From assembly GCF_007828865.1 (NCBI RefSeq), contig NZ_VIVK01000001.1, forward strand, positions 5,642,001-5,706,000: 64,000 nt of DNA. Reading direction: 5' to 3'. Under the pieces are notes generated by a model. That model was not told the origin of the DNA. It did no database searches and was given only the letters and a program-made list of their open reading frames with translations. This stretch comes from Kribbella amoyensis. Lineage in GTDB: Bacteria > Actinomycetota > Actinomycetes > Propionibacteriales > Kribbellaceae. Below, piece after piece: positions 1-9,400 of this stretch (positions within the stretch are counted from its first letter, which is position 1; each line of letters opens with the position of its first letter). The position numbers and the translations under genes are program-made.

Positions 1-326
1 CCGAGCTGTACGAGGCGGCCGAGCTGGACGGGGCCGGGATCTGGCGCCGGGTCTGGCACGTCACGCTGCCGCAGATCCGCGGCATCATCCTGATCATGAT
101 GCTGCTGCAGCTGATCGGCACGTTCCAGGTGTTCACCGAGCCGTTCCTGTTCACCGGCGGCGGTCCGGACAACGCGACCACGACGATCCTGCTGCTGATC
201 TACCGGTACGCCTTCATCAACGGCGACTTCGGCGCCGCGACCGCGTTGAGCGTGCTGCTCGCCGGAGTGCTCTGCGTGCTGTCGGTCGTGTACCACTTCC
301 TCACCCGGCGATGGAGCACGACATGA
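1..326 (+). CDS. Sugar ABC transporter permease, MalF type (3' fragment)
   Basis: C-terminal part of a binding-protein-dependent carbohydrate permease; the 5' end lies before the window and the reading frame enters at base 3. The conserved cytoplasmic EAA loop (ELYEAAELDGAG, then TLPQIRG) is visible at once, followed by two hydrophobic membrane spans. The loop docks on the ATPase subunit. The stop overlaps the next permease start as ATGA (323-326), so the two permeases are translationally coupled and probably form the usual MalFG-like heterodimer. The substrate cannot be read from the sequence; the neighbouring sugar-acid enzymes suggest a saccharide or uronate. Confidence 0.9.
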   Translation, partial: ELYEAAELDGAGIWRRVWHVTLPQIRGIILIMMLLQLIGTFQVFTEPFLFTGGGPDNATTTILLLIYRYAFINGDFGAATALSVLLAGVLCVLSVVYHFLTRRWSTT

Positions 327-1285
327 CCAGTTACCCCGTCACCGAACAAGCCGTGAGTACCGCCACGGAGACCCCGCGAACCCGCCGACGGCGCCGCGCC
401 CTCGAGGCTGAGGAGCGGGGCATCGTCTCGATCGCGGACCGCCGGCGGCCGTTGATCCGGTACGGACTGCCGGCGATCCAGGTGCTGCTCTTCATCGGCG
501 TCGTGATCGCCGGGATCGGGCCGTTGTTGTGGTTGCTCAAGTCCGGGTTGTCGACGAGCCAGGACATCCTGCGCGGACCGATGCAGCTGTGGCCGAGCGG
601 GATCCAGTGGTCCAACCTGCCGACCGCGTGGACCCGGGTGCAGATCGGCTCGTACCTCGGCAACACCGCGATCATCGCGCTCGGGTCGCTGATCTCCACC
701 TTGTTCGTCTGTACGACGGGCGCGTTCGTGCTCAGCGTGCTGCGGCCGAAGTGGGGCCCGATCGTCACCGGCGCGGTGCTGGCGACGCTGTTCCTGCCCG
801 GGGTGATCTCGCTCGTCCCGCTATACCTGACCATCCTGAAGATGCCGGTGCTCGGGGTGAACCTGCAGAACACCTTCTGGGCCGTCTGGCTGCCACAGGC
901 GGCGGGCGCGTTCAACATCCTGGTGATGAAGCGCTACTTCGACTCGATCCCGCGCGAGCTGATCGAGGCGGCCCGGATCGACGGGGCGAGCAACCTGCGG
1001 CTGTTCACCGCGCTGGTGGTGCCGTTGTCCAAGCCGATTCTCGGAGTCGTGGCGTTGCTCACCGTGATCGGATCCTGGAAGGACTACCTCTGGCCGCTGC
1101 TGGTACTGCCGGATCCGCGGATGCAGCCGATCTCGGTCGCGCTGCCGCGGGTCCAGGAAACCACCGAGATCTCGCTGCAGATGAGCGCGTTGTTCCTCGC
1201 CGTGCTGGTACCTGTGGTGTTGTTCTTGGTGTTCCAGAAGCAGTTCCTCAAGGGAGTCGGGATGTCGGGAGGGATCAAGGAGTGA
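323..1285 (+). CDS. Carbohydrate ABC transporter permease, MalG type
   Basis: Inner-membrane permease of a CUT1-type sugar importer, 320 residues. An arginine-rich N-terminal tail of about 50 residues precedes six predicted membrane spans. The EAA loop reads ELIEAARIDGASNLRLF. I chose ATG 323 because it overlaps the upstream permease stop (ATGA); an in-frame ATG at 311 would add four residues. It overlaps the next gene by GTGA at 1282-1285. The solute-binding protein is presumably upstream of the window, and no ATPase gene is seen here, so a shared MsiK-like ATPase is possible (inference). Confidence 0.93.
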   Translation: MTSYPVTEQAVSTATETPRTRRRRRALEAEERGIVSIADRRRPLIRYGLPAIQVLLFIGVVIAGIGPLLWLLKSGLSTSQDILRGPMQLWPSGIQWSNLPTAWTRVQIGSYLGNTAIIALGSLISTLFVCTTGAFVLSVLRPKWGPIVTGAVLATLFLPGVISLVPLYLTILKMPVLGVNLQNTFWAVWLPQAAGAFNILVMKRYFDSIPRELIEAARIDGASNLRLFTALVVPLSKPILGVVALLTVIGSWKDYLWPLLVLPDPRMQPISVALPRVQETTEISLQMSALFLAVLVPVVLFLVFQKQFLKGVGMSGGIKE

Positions 1286-2160
1286 GTTCATCGCTGAGCG
1301 GCCGCCGGGTGCTGGTCACGGGCGCGGCCGGGCGGATCGGGTCGGCCACCAGCCGGCACCTGGCCGACCTCGGCGCGCTGGTCACGGCGCTCACCAATGT
1401 CGAGGACGAGTCGCTCAAGGCGGACCGGGTGGTGGTCGGCGACACCCGGTCCGAGGCGGACGTCGCGCGGGCGCTCGAGGACGTCGACCTGGTCGTCCAC
1501 CTGGCCGCGCGGCCGCATCCGACCGCGGGCACGCCGTACGAGGTGTTCTCGACGAACGTCGTGTCCACCTTCAACGTGCTCGCCCAGGCGGGGGCCCTCG
1601 GGATCGGCCGGGCGGTCGTTGCCAGTAGCATCAACGCGTACGGAGTGCCGTTCAACCCGCACGACATCCTGCCGGCGTACTTCCCGCTGGACGAGAAGAT
1701 CCCGACGGACGTCGCCGACTGGTACTCGCTGTCCAAGCAGAACGACGAGCACACCGCCCGGATGGCGTGGCGGCGTTGGGGGATCGACGTGGTCGCCTTC
1801 CGGTTCCCGCACGTGAACTCGCCCGACGTCCTCACCAAGCTCTCGGACGGGTTCCGCGAGGACCCGGTCGGCGGGGTCCGGGAAGGCTGGAGCTACCTGG
1901 ACACCCGGGACGCGGCGCGCGCGATCGAGCTCGGGCTGACCGCGGAGTTCAGCGGCGCCCAGGCGTTCTTCGTCGCCGCGAACACCACCAACGCGCCGTA
2001 CGCGACCGAGGACCTGCTGGACGCGTTCGCCCCGAACGTCCCCCGGTTGCGGCGGTTCACCGGGCGCGAGGTACCGATGGACCTGACCGCCGCCCGTACC
2101 GTGCTGGGCTTCCAGGCGCAGCACGAGCTGGACCTTCCCACCCTTCGACTGGAGAGCTGA
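1282..2160 (+). CDS. NAD-dependent epimerase/dehydratase (extended SDR)
   Basis: Extended short-chain dehydrogenase/reductase of 292 residues. The N terminus carries the dinucleotide-binding glycine motif VTGAAGRIG, and the catalytic pair is visible as YSLSK preceded by a serine-rich strand (VVASSINAYG). The GTG start overlaps the permease stop (GTGA), fitting an operon. SDRs of this size in sugar operons act as nucleotide-sugar epimerases, sugar dehydrogenases or uronate dehydrogenases. Given the mannonate-dehydratase-like gene directly after it, a uronate dehydrogenase-like role is plausible but not proven. The stop is directly followed by the next ATG. Confidence 0.82.
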   Translation: MSSSLSGRRVLVTGAAGRIGSATSRHLADLGALVTALTNVEDESLKADRVVVGDTRSEADVARALEDVDLVVHLAARPHPTAGTPYEVFSTNVVSTFNVLAQAGALGIGRAVVASSINAYGVPFNPHDILPAYFPLDEKIPTDVADWYSLSKQNDEHTARMAWRRWGIDVVAFRFPHVNSPDVLTKLSDGFREDPVGGVREGWSYLDTRDAARAIELGLTAEFSGAQAFFVAANTTNAPYATEDLLDAFAPNVPRLRRFTGREVPMDLTAARTVLGFQAQHELDLPTLRLES

Positions 2161-3426
2161 ATGCCGCAAGAGACGCCCGCCACCTTCGCCCAGCCCTGGC
2201 CGGCCCGCGACGATGTCCGGATCCGGGCGGTCAAGGCGATCGTGACCGCTCCGCAGGGCATCCCGCTGGTAGTGGTCAGGATCGACACGACCGAGCCCGG
2301 GTTGTACGGCCTGGGCTGTGCCACGTTCACGCAGCGGTGGAAGGCGGTGCAGACCTTCGTCGACGAACACCTCGCCCGGCTGCTGATCGGCCGGTACCCC
2401 GGGGACATCGGCGACCTGACCAGGCTGGCCGGCTTCTCCGGGTACTGGCGGGGTGGGCCGGTGACCAACAACGCGATCTCCGGGATCGACCAGGCGCTGT
2501 GGGACATCGCCGGCAAGCGCGCCGGGATGCCGGTGTACGAGCTGCTCGGCGGCAAGGTGCGCGCCGCCGCGGACACCTACATCCACGCCAGCGGGGTCGG
2601 GATCGAGGAGTGTCTGGACCAGGCGAAGGACTTCGTCGCCCAGGGCTGGCGGCACATCCGGCTGCAGATCTCCACGCCGGGCGGCGGCGGGTACGGCGCG
2701 CCGCGGCTGGCCACGTTGTACCCGGACATGCCGTACCACAACGGCTGGTCGGCGCGGGACTACCTGCGGACCACGCCGGACCTGTTCGCCGCGGCGCGGG
2801 ACGTGCTGCCGGACAACCTCGAGCTGCTGCACGACGTCCACTCCCGGCTCACCCCGAAGGAGGCCGTCCTGCTGGCCCGCGAGCTGGAGCCGTTCCGGTT
2901 GTTCTTCCTGGAGGACGTGCTGGCCCCGGAGCACTGGGACCGGCTGCCCGAGGTCCGCGCCGCCTCGCCCGTACCGCTGGCCGTCGGCGAGCTGACCACG
3001 TCGATGGGGGACGCGGTCCGGCTGGTCCGCGATCACGGCGTCGACTTCATCCGTTCGCACGTGTCCGACATCGGCGGGCTCACCCCGGCCCGCAAGCTGG
3101 CCGACCTGGCCGAGCTGTGCGGAGTACGTACCGCCTGGCACGGTCCGGGGGACACCTCGCCTATCGGCGCGGCCGCGAACGTGGCGCTCGACGTCAGCTC
3201 CGTCGCCTTCGGGATCCAGGAGGGCCACATCTACAACGACGCGACGCACGAGGTCTTCCCGGGCACGCTGCGGATCGAGAACGGCTGGCTCACGCCGAAC
3301 GAGGCGCCGGGCTGGGGGATCGAGATCGACGAGGAGGCCGCGGCCCGGTACCCGGCCCAGCTGTCCGGCCACGACGAGTGGGCGGCCGGGGTCCGGCGGA
3401 TCGACGGAGCACTCGAGGCACCGTGA
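2161..3426 (+). CDS. Enolase-superfamily sugar-acid dehydratase (mannonate dehydratase/RspA-like)
   Basis: Mandelate-racemase/muconate-lactonizing-like enzyme of 421 residues, closest by eye to the D-mannonate dehydratase (ManD/RspA) group. Candidate magnesium ligands are D225, E251 and E277; the HDVH motif supplies H227 and HGPGDTSPIG supplies H327. The ending NEAPGWGIEIDE is also typical. Such enzymes dehydrate aldonic acids to 2-keto-3-deoxy sugar acids in the cytoplasm. The gene starts immediately after the epimerase stop, completing a transporter-epimerase-dehydratase operon. Many ManD homologues have low or other activity, so substrate assignment is only inference. Confidence 0.85.
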   Translation: MPQETPATFAQPWPARDDVRIRAVKAIVTAPQGIPLVVVRIDTTEPGLYGLGCATFTQRWKAVQTFVDEHLARLLIGRYPGDIGDLTRLAGFSGYWRGGPVTNNAISGIDQALWDIAGKRAGMPVYELLGGKVRAAADTYIHASGVGIEECLDQAKDFVAQGWRHIRLQISTPGGGGYGAPRLATLYPDMPYHNGWSARDYLRTTPDLFAAARDVLPDNLELLHDVHSRLTPKEAVLLARELEPFRLFFLEDVLAPEHWDRLPEVRAASPVPLAVGELTTSMGDAVRLVRDHGVDFIRSHVSDIGGLTPARKLADLAELCGVRTAWHGPGDTSPIGAAANVALDVSSVAFGIQEGHIYNDATHEVFPGTLRIENGWLTPNEAPGWGIEIDEEAAARYPAQLSGHDEWAAGVRRIDGALEAP

Positions 3427-3430
3427 GTCG

Positions 3431-3467
3431 TCGTACCCGCCGGATCCACGTGATCCGGCGGGTACGA
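3431..3467 (+). terminator. 16-bp perfect hairpin after the sugar operon
   Basis: A perfect 16-bp inverted repeat (3431-3446 with 3452-3467) surrounds a 5-base CACGT loop, starting 4 bases after the dehydratase stop. There is no following T run. It may be a terminator, an mRNA-stabilising hairpin, or an operator for the ROK repressor encoded just downstream. Confidence 0.6.
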
Positions 3468-3532
3468 TCGCGGCTGGCCGGGGCGGCCGGATTCTGAAGC
3501 AGGGAAAGAAAAGCGGACAAGGGAGGTGGGCG

Positions 3533-4807
3533 ATGGCCACGTCGGACCGTGACTCGGCGGTGCTCGACGAACCGGCGCGTTCCGGTGCGAACCAGTACGA
3601 CCTCGGCTCCTTCAACGAGGCCGTGATCATCGAGACGATCCGGCTGGCGGGCATCATCAGCCGGACCGAGATCTCCCGCCGGACCGGGCTCACCCAGCAG
3701 TCGGTGTCCCGGATCCTGCGCATCCTGCTGCAGCAGGGCCTGCTGGTCGAGGAGGCGCAGGAACGCGCCGAGCGGCTCGGCAAGCCCCGGACGCCGGTCC
3801 GGCTCCGGTCGAACGCGGCGCACGCCGTCGGCATCCACGTCGATCCCGAGCTGCTCACGGTGGCGGTGGTCGACCTGGACGGCACGATCGTGCGCCGCGA
3901 AACGGTCGATCTGGCCGCCGATCTCGACGCCCAGCGCCTGGTCGACCTGGCCGCGGCGACGGTGACCGCTGCCGTCAGCATCAGCCAGGTGGACCAGGCC
4001 TCGGTCCTGGGCGTCGGGGTCGCTGTCCCTGGCCCGATCAACGCGGACGGCACCCTGCTGGACCTGCCGTTGCAGCCGGCCTGGCGCGGGCTGAAGATCC
4101 GCCACCTCCTGCAGGAGAAGCTGAACCACCCGGTCCTGGTGGAGAAGGACGGAACGGCCGCGGCGATCGGTGAACGGTGGATCGGCCGCTCCGCCCGGGC
4201 CCGCGACTTCGCCTATCTCTACCTCGGCACCGGGGTCGGGACCGGGCTGATCCTGAACGGCTCGATCTACCGCGGCGGCACGGCGAACGCAGGCGAGTTC
4301 GGGCAGCTCGCCGCGCTGCGGATGGGGGAGTGGGACGCCACCAAAGGACCGCGGATGATGGCCGAGTGCAATCCGACGGCGTCGTTGCCGGTGATCGCGG
4401 AGAGTTTTGGCTACGTTCAGACCGATCCGACGGCGACCGACGAGGCCAAGCGGTACAAGGCCGCGTGCCGGGCGGCAGCGGACGGCGACAAGGGCGCGCA
4501 GCAGGCGGTGAGCCAGGTCGCCCGGGTGATCGCCCAGGGCGCGGTGGGTCTCGTCGACCTGCTGGACATCGACCTGATCGTGCTGGGCGGACCGGCGTTC
4601 GAGCCGGAGATCGCCGGCACACTGCTCACCGAGATCGACCAGGCGGTGAACTCGTTCCCGATCGCGCGCGGTCCGCGGACGGTCGTCGTCGAGGAGTCGA
4701 TGCTCAAGGCCGACGCGGCGGCGGTCGGGGCTGCGTCGACGATCTTCCACGACGCGTTCACCCCACGGGTCGGTGGCTCCAGCCAGGCCCGTAGGCTGCC
4801 GAAGTGA
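3533..4807 (+). CDS. ROK-family transcriptional repressor
   Basis: 424-residue NagC/Mlc/XylR-type regulator. A winged helix-turn-helix occupies about residues 40-75 (SRTEISRRTGLTQQSVSR), followed by a ROK sugar-kinase-like domain with the phosphate loop LGTGVGTGLILNG and an Asp at 206. The usual zinc site is not intact: the expected His in GEFGH is Gln258 and the Cys-rich CGCGxxGC loop is absent, leaving a single Cys in MAECNP. It likely represses the preceding sugar operon and perhaps the secreted lyase at 6.4-10.3 kb. The start is supported by a GGGAGG ribosome site. Confidence 0.9.
   Translation: MATSDRDSAVLDEPARSGANQYDLGSFNEAVIIETIRLAGIISRTEISRRTGLTQQSVSRILRILLQQGLLVEEAQERAERLGKPRTPVRLRSNAAHAVGIHVDPELLTVAVVDLDGTIVRRETVDLAADLDAQRLVDLAAATVTAAVSISQVDQASVLGVGVAVPGPINADGTLLDLPLQPAWRGLKIRHLLQEKLNHPVLVEKDGTAAAIGERWIGRSARARDFAYLYLGTGVGTGLILNGSIYRGGTANAGEFGQLAALRMGEWDATKGPRMMAECNPTASLPVIAESFGYVQTDPTATDEAKRYKAACRAAADGDKGAQQAVSQVARVIAQGAVGLVDLLDIDLIVLGGPAFEPEIAGTLLTEIDQAVNSFPIARGPRTVVVEESMLKADAAAVGAASTIFHDAFTPRVGGSSQARRLPK
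4792..4797 (+). promoter_or_regulatory. -10 box for leaderless acetyltransferase transcript
   Basis: TAGGCT lies 6 bases before GTG 4804, inside the end of the ROK gene. This is the typical actinobacterial leaderless arrangement and would let the acetyltransferase be transcribed on its own. Confidence 0.5.
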
Positions 4808-5370
4808 ATCTGACCCGCCCGCTGATCGATGACGTAGAGCTCCGCCTGATCCGGCCCGAGGACGCTGCTTCCTTCTGCGCGGCCCAGGCCCGCAGCCGCG
4901 AGCAGCTGGGGCCGTGGGAACCACGCCGCGCCGACGAGTGGTACGACCCCGCGTTCCAGGCCGACCGGATCAAGGGTCTCCTCGAGCGCGACAACGTCAT
5001 CCCCTGGGTCCTGGCGGCCGGGGATCGCGTCATCGGGACCGCGACGTTGTCGAACATCGTCGCCGGTGCCTGGCGCAGCGGTGACATCGGGTACTGGGTG
5101 GACGTGACCGAGGTCGGCAAGGGCCTGGCGTCGGCGGCGGTGGCCGCGGTGTGCGACCTGGCCGACACCGAGTTGCTGTTGCACCGGATCGCGGCCAGCA
5201 CCGGGACCGACAACGAGCGGTCGCAGCGGGTGCTGACCAAGGTCGGGTTCGAGCAGTACGGCTTTGCCCGCGACTACCTGCACATCGACGGTGCCTGGCG
5301 CGACAGCAAGCTCTACCAGCGCATCCTCAACACACGAGAGCCCGGCCAGGCACCGTCGACCGCCGGCTAG
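4804..5370 (+). CDS. GNAT N-acetyltransferase (RimJ/RimL type)
   Basis: 188-residue acetyl-CoA-dependent acetyltransferase. The N-terminal LIRPEDAASF strand, the IGYWVDVTEVGKGLASAAV acetyl-CoA loop and the C-terminal NERSQRVLTKVGFEQYG segment match the ribosomal-protein serine/alanine acetyltransferase group. The GTG start overlaps the ROK stop and also sits 6 bases after a TAGGCT -10 box, so it may be expressed both from the operon and from its own leaderless promoter. The substrate is not predictable. Its stop forms a shared CTAG with the convergent oxidoreductase. Confidence 0.85.
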   Translation: MNLTRPLIDDVELRLIRPEDAASFCAAQARSREQLGPWEPRRADEWYDPAFQADRIKGLLERDNVIPWVLAAGDRVIGTATLSNIVAGAWRSGDIGYWVDVTEVGKGLASAAVAAVCDLADTELLLHRIAASTGTDNERSQRVLTKVGFEQYGFARDYLHIDGAWRDSKLYQRILNTREPGQAPSTAG

Positions 5371-6455
5371 AGCGGCGGCAGCTGGATGCCGTGGGTGACG
5401 TCCACGTCGTCGTAGCGCCCCTCCAGCACGTCCAGGTACTTCACCGGCCGCTGCAGCCGGGACGCGACGTACACGGCCCGGATCGTGGCGAGCGCCTCGA
5501 TCGCGTCGTGCACCGTCACGGCCGGCTGCTTGTCGTTGCTGATGACATCGAAGATGTCGGCGTACTGCGCGTCGTGGCCGCCCGTCGTCGAGGGCTCGAC
5601 GGGCAGGTCGTCGGCGTTGCCGTCGGCGTTGAACCGGCGGAGCTGCTGGTTCTCCAGCTCCGCACCGCCCTGCGTCCCGTGCACCGAGATCCGGGTCCGG
5701 CCGCCCGGGTACGCCGCGGTCGTCGCGTGCAGGGTGGCGACCGCGCCGCTCTCGAACGCGAGCGTGGCGACCACGGTGTCCTCGACCTCGATCTCGTGGT
5801 GCGCCGCCCGCAACGCCTGGGCCTGGATCGTGGCCGGGCGCCCCAGGAACCACAGCAGCAGGTCCACGGTGTGCACGCCCTGGTTCATCAGGGCGCCGCC
5901 ACCGTCCTGGGCCCAGGTGCCACGCCAGCCCGCGGACGCGTAGTACTCGTCGCTGCGCCACCAGGCGAGCGTCGCGACGGCCGAGGTGATCTGCCCGAAC
6001 CGGCCGGCCCGGATCGCCTCCGCGACCCGCAGCGCGCTCGGGTCGAACCGGCGCTGGCTGATCACCGACGCGACGGCGCCGTACTTCCCGGCCCGGGTGA
6101 CCGCCGCGCCGAGACGGCGGGCCCGGGGCAGGTCGACGTCGAGCGGCTTCTCGATCACGACGTGCTTGCCCTCGTTCAGCGCCTGCTCCGCGAGGACGGC
6201 GTGGGTGCCGCTCGGGGTGCAGATCGCGACCAGCGACACGTCGGCCGCGCCGAGCGCCGAGGTGAGGTCGTCGAACACCTTCGGCTCCGGCTGCCCGGCC
6301 TCCTTCAGCCGGAGCGCCAGCGCCGCCCGGGCCGCGCGGTCGCCGTCGACCAGCGCGGTCACGGTCGCCCCGGGGCGGGCCGCGAGGGTGTCGGCGTGGG
6401 TGCGGCCGATGATGCCGCACCCGACGATCGCGACCTGATGGGTTGGGTCAGCCAT
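5367..6455 (-). CDS. Gfo/Idh/MocA-family oxidoreductase
   Basis: 362-residue NAD(P)-dependent sugar or inositol dehydrogenase-type enzyme. The Rossmann motif VGCGIIG is at residues 11-17 and the family EKP motif at 102-104 (VVIEKPLDVD). A C-terminal alpha/beta substrate domain follows. Its start overlaps by 8 bases the stop of the large secreted protein transcribed ahead of it, so both are probably one transcript. In the context of sugar uptake it likely oxidises or epimerises a released monosaccharide. The 3' end shares CTAG with the convergent acetyltransferase. Confidence 0.9.
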   Translation of the reverse strand: MADPTHQVAIVGCGIIGRTHADTLAARPGATVTALVDGDRAARAALALRLKEAGQPEPKVFDDLTSALGAADVSLVAICTPSGTHAVLAEQALNEGKHVVIEKPLDVDLPRARRLGAAVTRAGKYGAVASVISQRRFDPSALRVAEAIRAGRFGQITSAVATLAWWRSDEYYASAGWRGTWAQDGGGALMNQGVHTVDLLLWFLGRPATIQAQALRAAHHEIEVEDTVVATLAFESGAVATLHATTAAYPGGRTRISVHGTQGGAELENQQLRRFNADGNADDLPVEPSTTGGHDAQYADIFDVISNDKQPAVTVHDAIEALATIRAVYVASRLQRPVKYLDVLEGRYDDVDVTHGIQLPPL

Positions 6456-9400
6456 TGCGCTCCTCTCGGGCAGTGAAATGCGCCGTGAGCACCTGATCCG
6501 TGGTCACTGTGAACGTGTACCCCGGATCGGCCGACACGACCTGCCCGTCGATGGTCCAGTTCCGGAAAACGCTATCCGATCCTGGCGTCGCCGTCGCGGT
6601 GACCTGCGTGCCGACCTCGTAGGTCCCCGGTTCGGACTCGTTGCCGTCCAGCCGCACGGTCCCGTCGCCGTCCGCCTCGGCCGCGATCCGGCGCTGGACC
6701 ACGTTGATCACCATCACGTTGCGCAGTGTCACCGGACCGGTACTGGTCGCGCCGTTGTACCGGGCCAGGTTGGTGGCCTCGACGTCGCCCGTGGTCACCC
6801 GCACCGTGTACCCGTCGGTGCCGAGGTTGTCGGTGCCCAGGTTGAACGCGTCGACCTCGCCGTCGTGCACGACCAGCCCGTCGTGGAAGCCGTACGCGAA
6901 CACGTTGAACAAGGTGAGCCCGGTCGCGCCGTAGACGGTGACGATCTTGGCGATCTTGCGCATGTACTTGTCGATGACGAGCTCGAAGATGCTGCCCTCG
7001 TTCATCCAGTACGGCTGCTGGTACCCGATCCGGGTCACCGCGTTGCCGTTGGACAGCACGCCCTCGATCCGGCCCCCGGTACCGCGGCCGACCGAGATCG
7101 CGTGGTCGAAGAAGGCGCCGGCCACCTTGCGGACGACGAAGCCGTCGTTGCGATACGTGGTGAGGTCGATGCCGTTCCAAGCGTTCGGGAAGCCGGCGTT
7201 GACTACGTACGTCCGGGCGCCGTTGCCGCGGATCGCGTACGGGTAGGGGACCACGCCTTCGGCCTTGCCCGGGTTCTGCTCGGGGTAGAAGACGCGCAGC
7301 CCGCGGATGCCGGAGTTGGCACCGTTGAGCGTGACGAGTGCGGTCGCCGTGTCGGGTGCGTTGGTGCCGCGGCCCTCGAAGGCGTGCAGCACGGTGCCTC
7401 CGCTGGCGCCGCCCTGGTCGCGGTTCGGAACGGCGGAGGCGCCGCGCAGTTCCACCTTGGCGGGGACGCTGAGGTGGCGGGCGATCCGGTACCAGCCGGC
7501 GGGGAGGTAGACGATGCCGCCGCCGTCACGGCCGGCCTTGTCCAGGGCCCGCTGGATCGCTGCGGTGGCGTCGGCGGTGGGCAGGTACCCGACGCCGTGT
7601 GGTGCGTCCACAAGGGTGAGGCTCTTGCGGGCCGGTGCCGGGAGTGAGCGCTGGGTGTACGTCGGCGCGGTGCCGGACATCCGGTGCACGATCCCGGTGA
7701 CTGCTCCCATCGTCTGCGTGCCAGTGATCTTGACGTACCCGCGAGCGTTGTTGCGCACGGCGTACTCGCTGCCCTGGACGTGACCACCGGCCAGCGTCAT
7801 GCCCCAGCGGTCGTCGATCACGTCGACCAGGACGCCGGTCCCGGTCCGCCGGATATCGGGTTCGAGGAAGCTGCCGGTGAACTGGGCCCGCTGACCCGCG
7901 ACGACGTGGATGCCCACCTTGTAGTCGGCCAGCGAGATCCGGTGGAACTGGTCCCACTCGAGGTCGCCGAGGACCAGGCCGGTCCCGTGGGCCCGGGTCC
8001 AGGTGTCCAGCGCGGACCGGGCCGGCGGCTGGTACTTCGCCGGCGCCTGCGCCCAGTACGAGTTGTTGAAGGCAACGTTCTCCCAGGTGCCGACGTCCGC
8101 GCCGTTGTACGCCCGGGCGCCCTCGGACAGGGCGGTGCCGCGGATGTTGCGGAGCGTACTGGACTCGTGCACCTGGCCCGAGCTGGGGGCGTTGCCGCGG
8201 TCGTTCGGCATCGTGCTGATCCCGATCCCGCGGTACGAGTTGAGCAGGGTGACGTCCTGGACGGTCGCCATCATGTAGTTCTCGTTCCCGATCCAGGCGC
8301 CACCGGGGATCTCGAACGTGTAGTTGTACGGGACCGGGCTGGTCGCACTCTGCCGCGGGTACCAGGTGGTCACGCCGATCACGCCGGCCGAACCGCCGAT
8401 CCGGAACAGGCTGGGCCCGTCGTCACCGGACGCCAGATCCGCGATCACGACCGTGCCGTAGTCACCCGGGCCGGCCGCGTCCGGGTCACGCCGATCACCA
8501 CGCAGCGTGCAGAATGCGTGCACCTCGACGGTGTCCTTCACCAGGTACCGCCCGGCCGGCAGCCAGACCGTACCGCCGCCCGCATCCTGGCAGGCGTAGA
8601 TCGCGTTCTGGATCGCCTTCGTCGAATCGGTGCGGCCAGTACGGTCGGCGCCGTACCGGGTGGCGTCGAAGTCGGCGACGACGCCGTCCTCAGTCGGGTT
8701 GACGGTCGGTACCAGCTTCGGCTGCGGGACGACGACGGGCGACTCGCGCAGCTGCAGCTCCTTGACGCTGTAGCCCTGGGCACCGGTCATCACCACGCGG
8801 ACGTACCGGGTCTTGGTGGTGGCGAAGCGGGTCTTGCTGAACTGGTTCGCGCCGGGTGACCCGGTCCGGCCGACGGTGGTGAAGTTGCGGCCGTCGTTCG
8901 AGAGCTGGACGGTGTAGTCCGGTGAGGAGGACTGCGCCCACTCGACGCGGACGTCGTTCACCGGCCGCTGCCGGCCGAGGTCGACCTGGAGCCAGGTGTT
9001 CGCGGACTCGCTGGACCAGGCTGTGGTGTGGTTGCTGTCGTTGACGTTGGTGGCCCCGCTGCCGTCCGCGGCGGTCGCGGTACCGGTCGGTGCGAAGTTG
9101 GTGTCGACGATCGAGGCGTTGAAGGCGTCGAGCTTCGCTTGGAGGTTGCCGAGCGCCGCCGTGACCTGGACGTCGGTGACACCCGGCGTGGTGGCGACCG
9201 CGCGGGCCTCGTCGATCGCGGTGAGCAGGACCGCGCGGCTGCCGGTCGGGTACTGCCCGTCGCGAGTTCCTTCCCGGGCGGACTTCTGGGCGCGGGTGGC
9301 CTCGTCGATCAGCTCGACCAGGCCCTCGGTGACGTCGAGGGTGCCGGCCACCTTGGCGACACGAACCGCCGCGACCTTCAGATCGACCGCACCGTTGCCG

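Noticed and set aside
1288-4053. 921-codon open frame on the minus strand
   Set aside because: Antisense to the epimerase, dehydratase and ROK genes, which all show clear family motifs; the frame reflects GC-rich codon bias.
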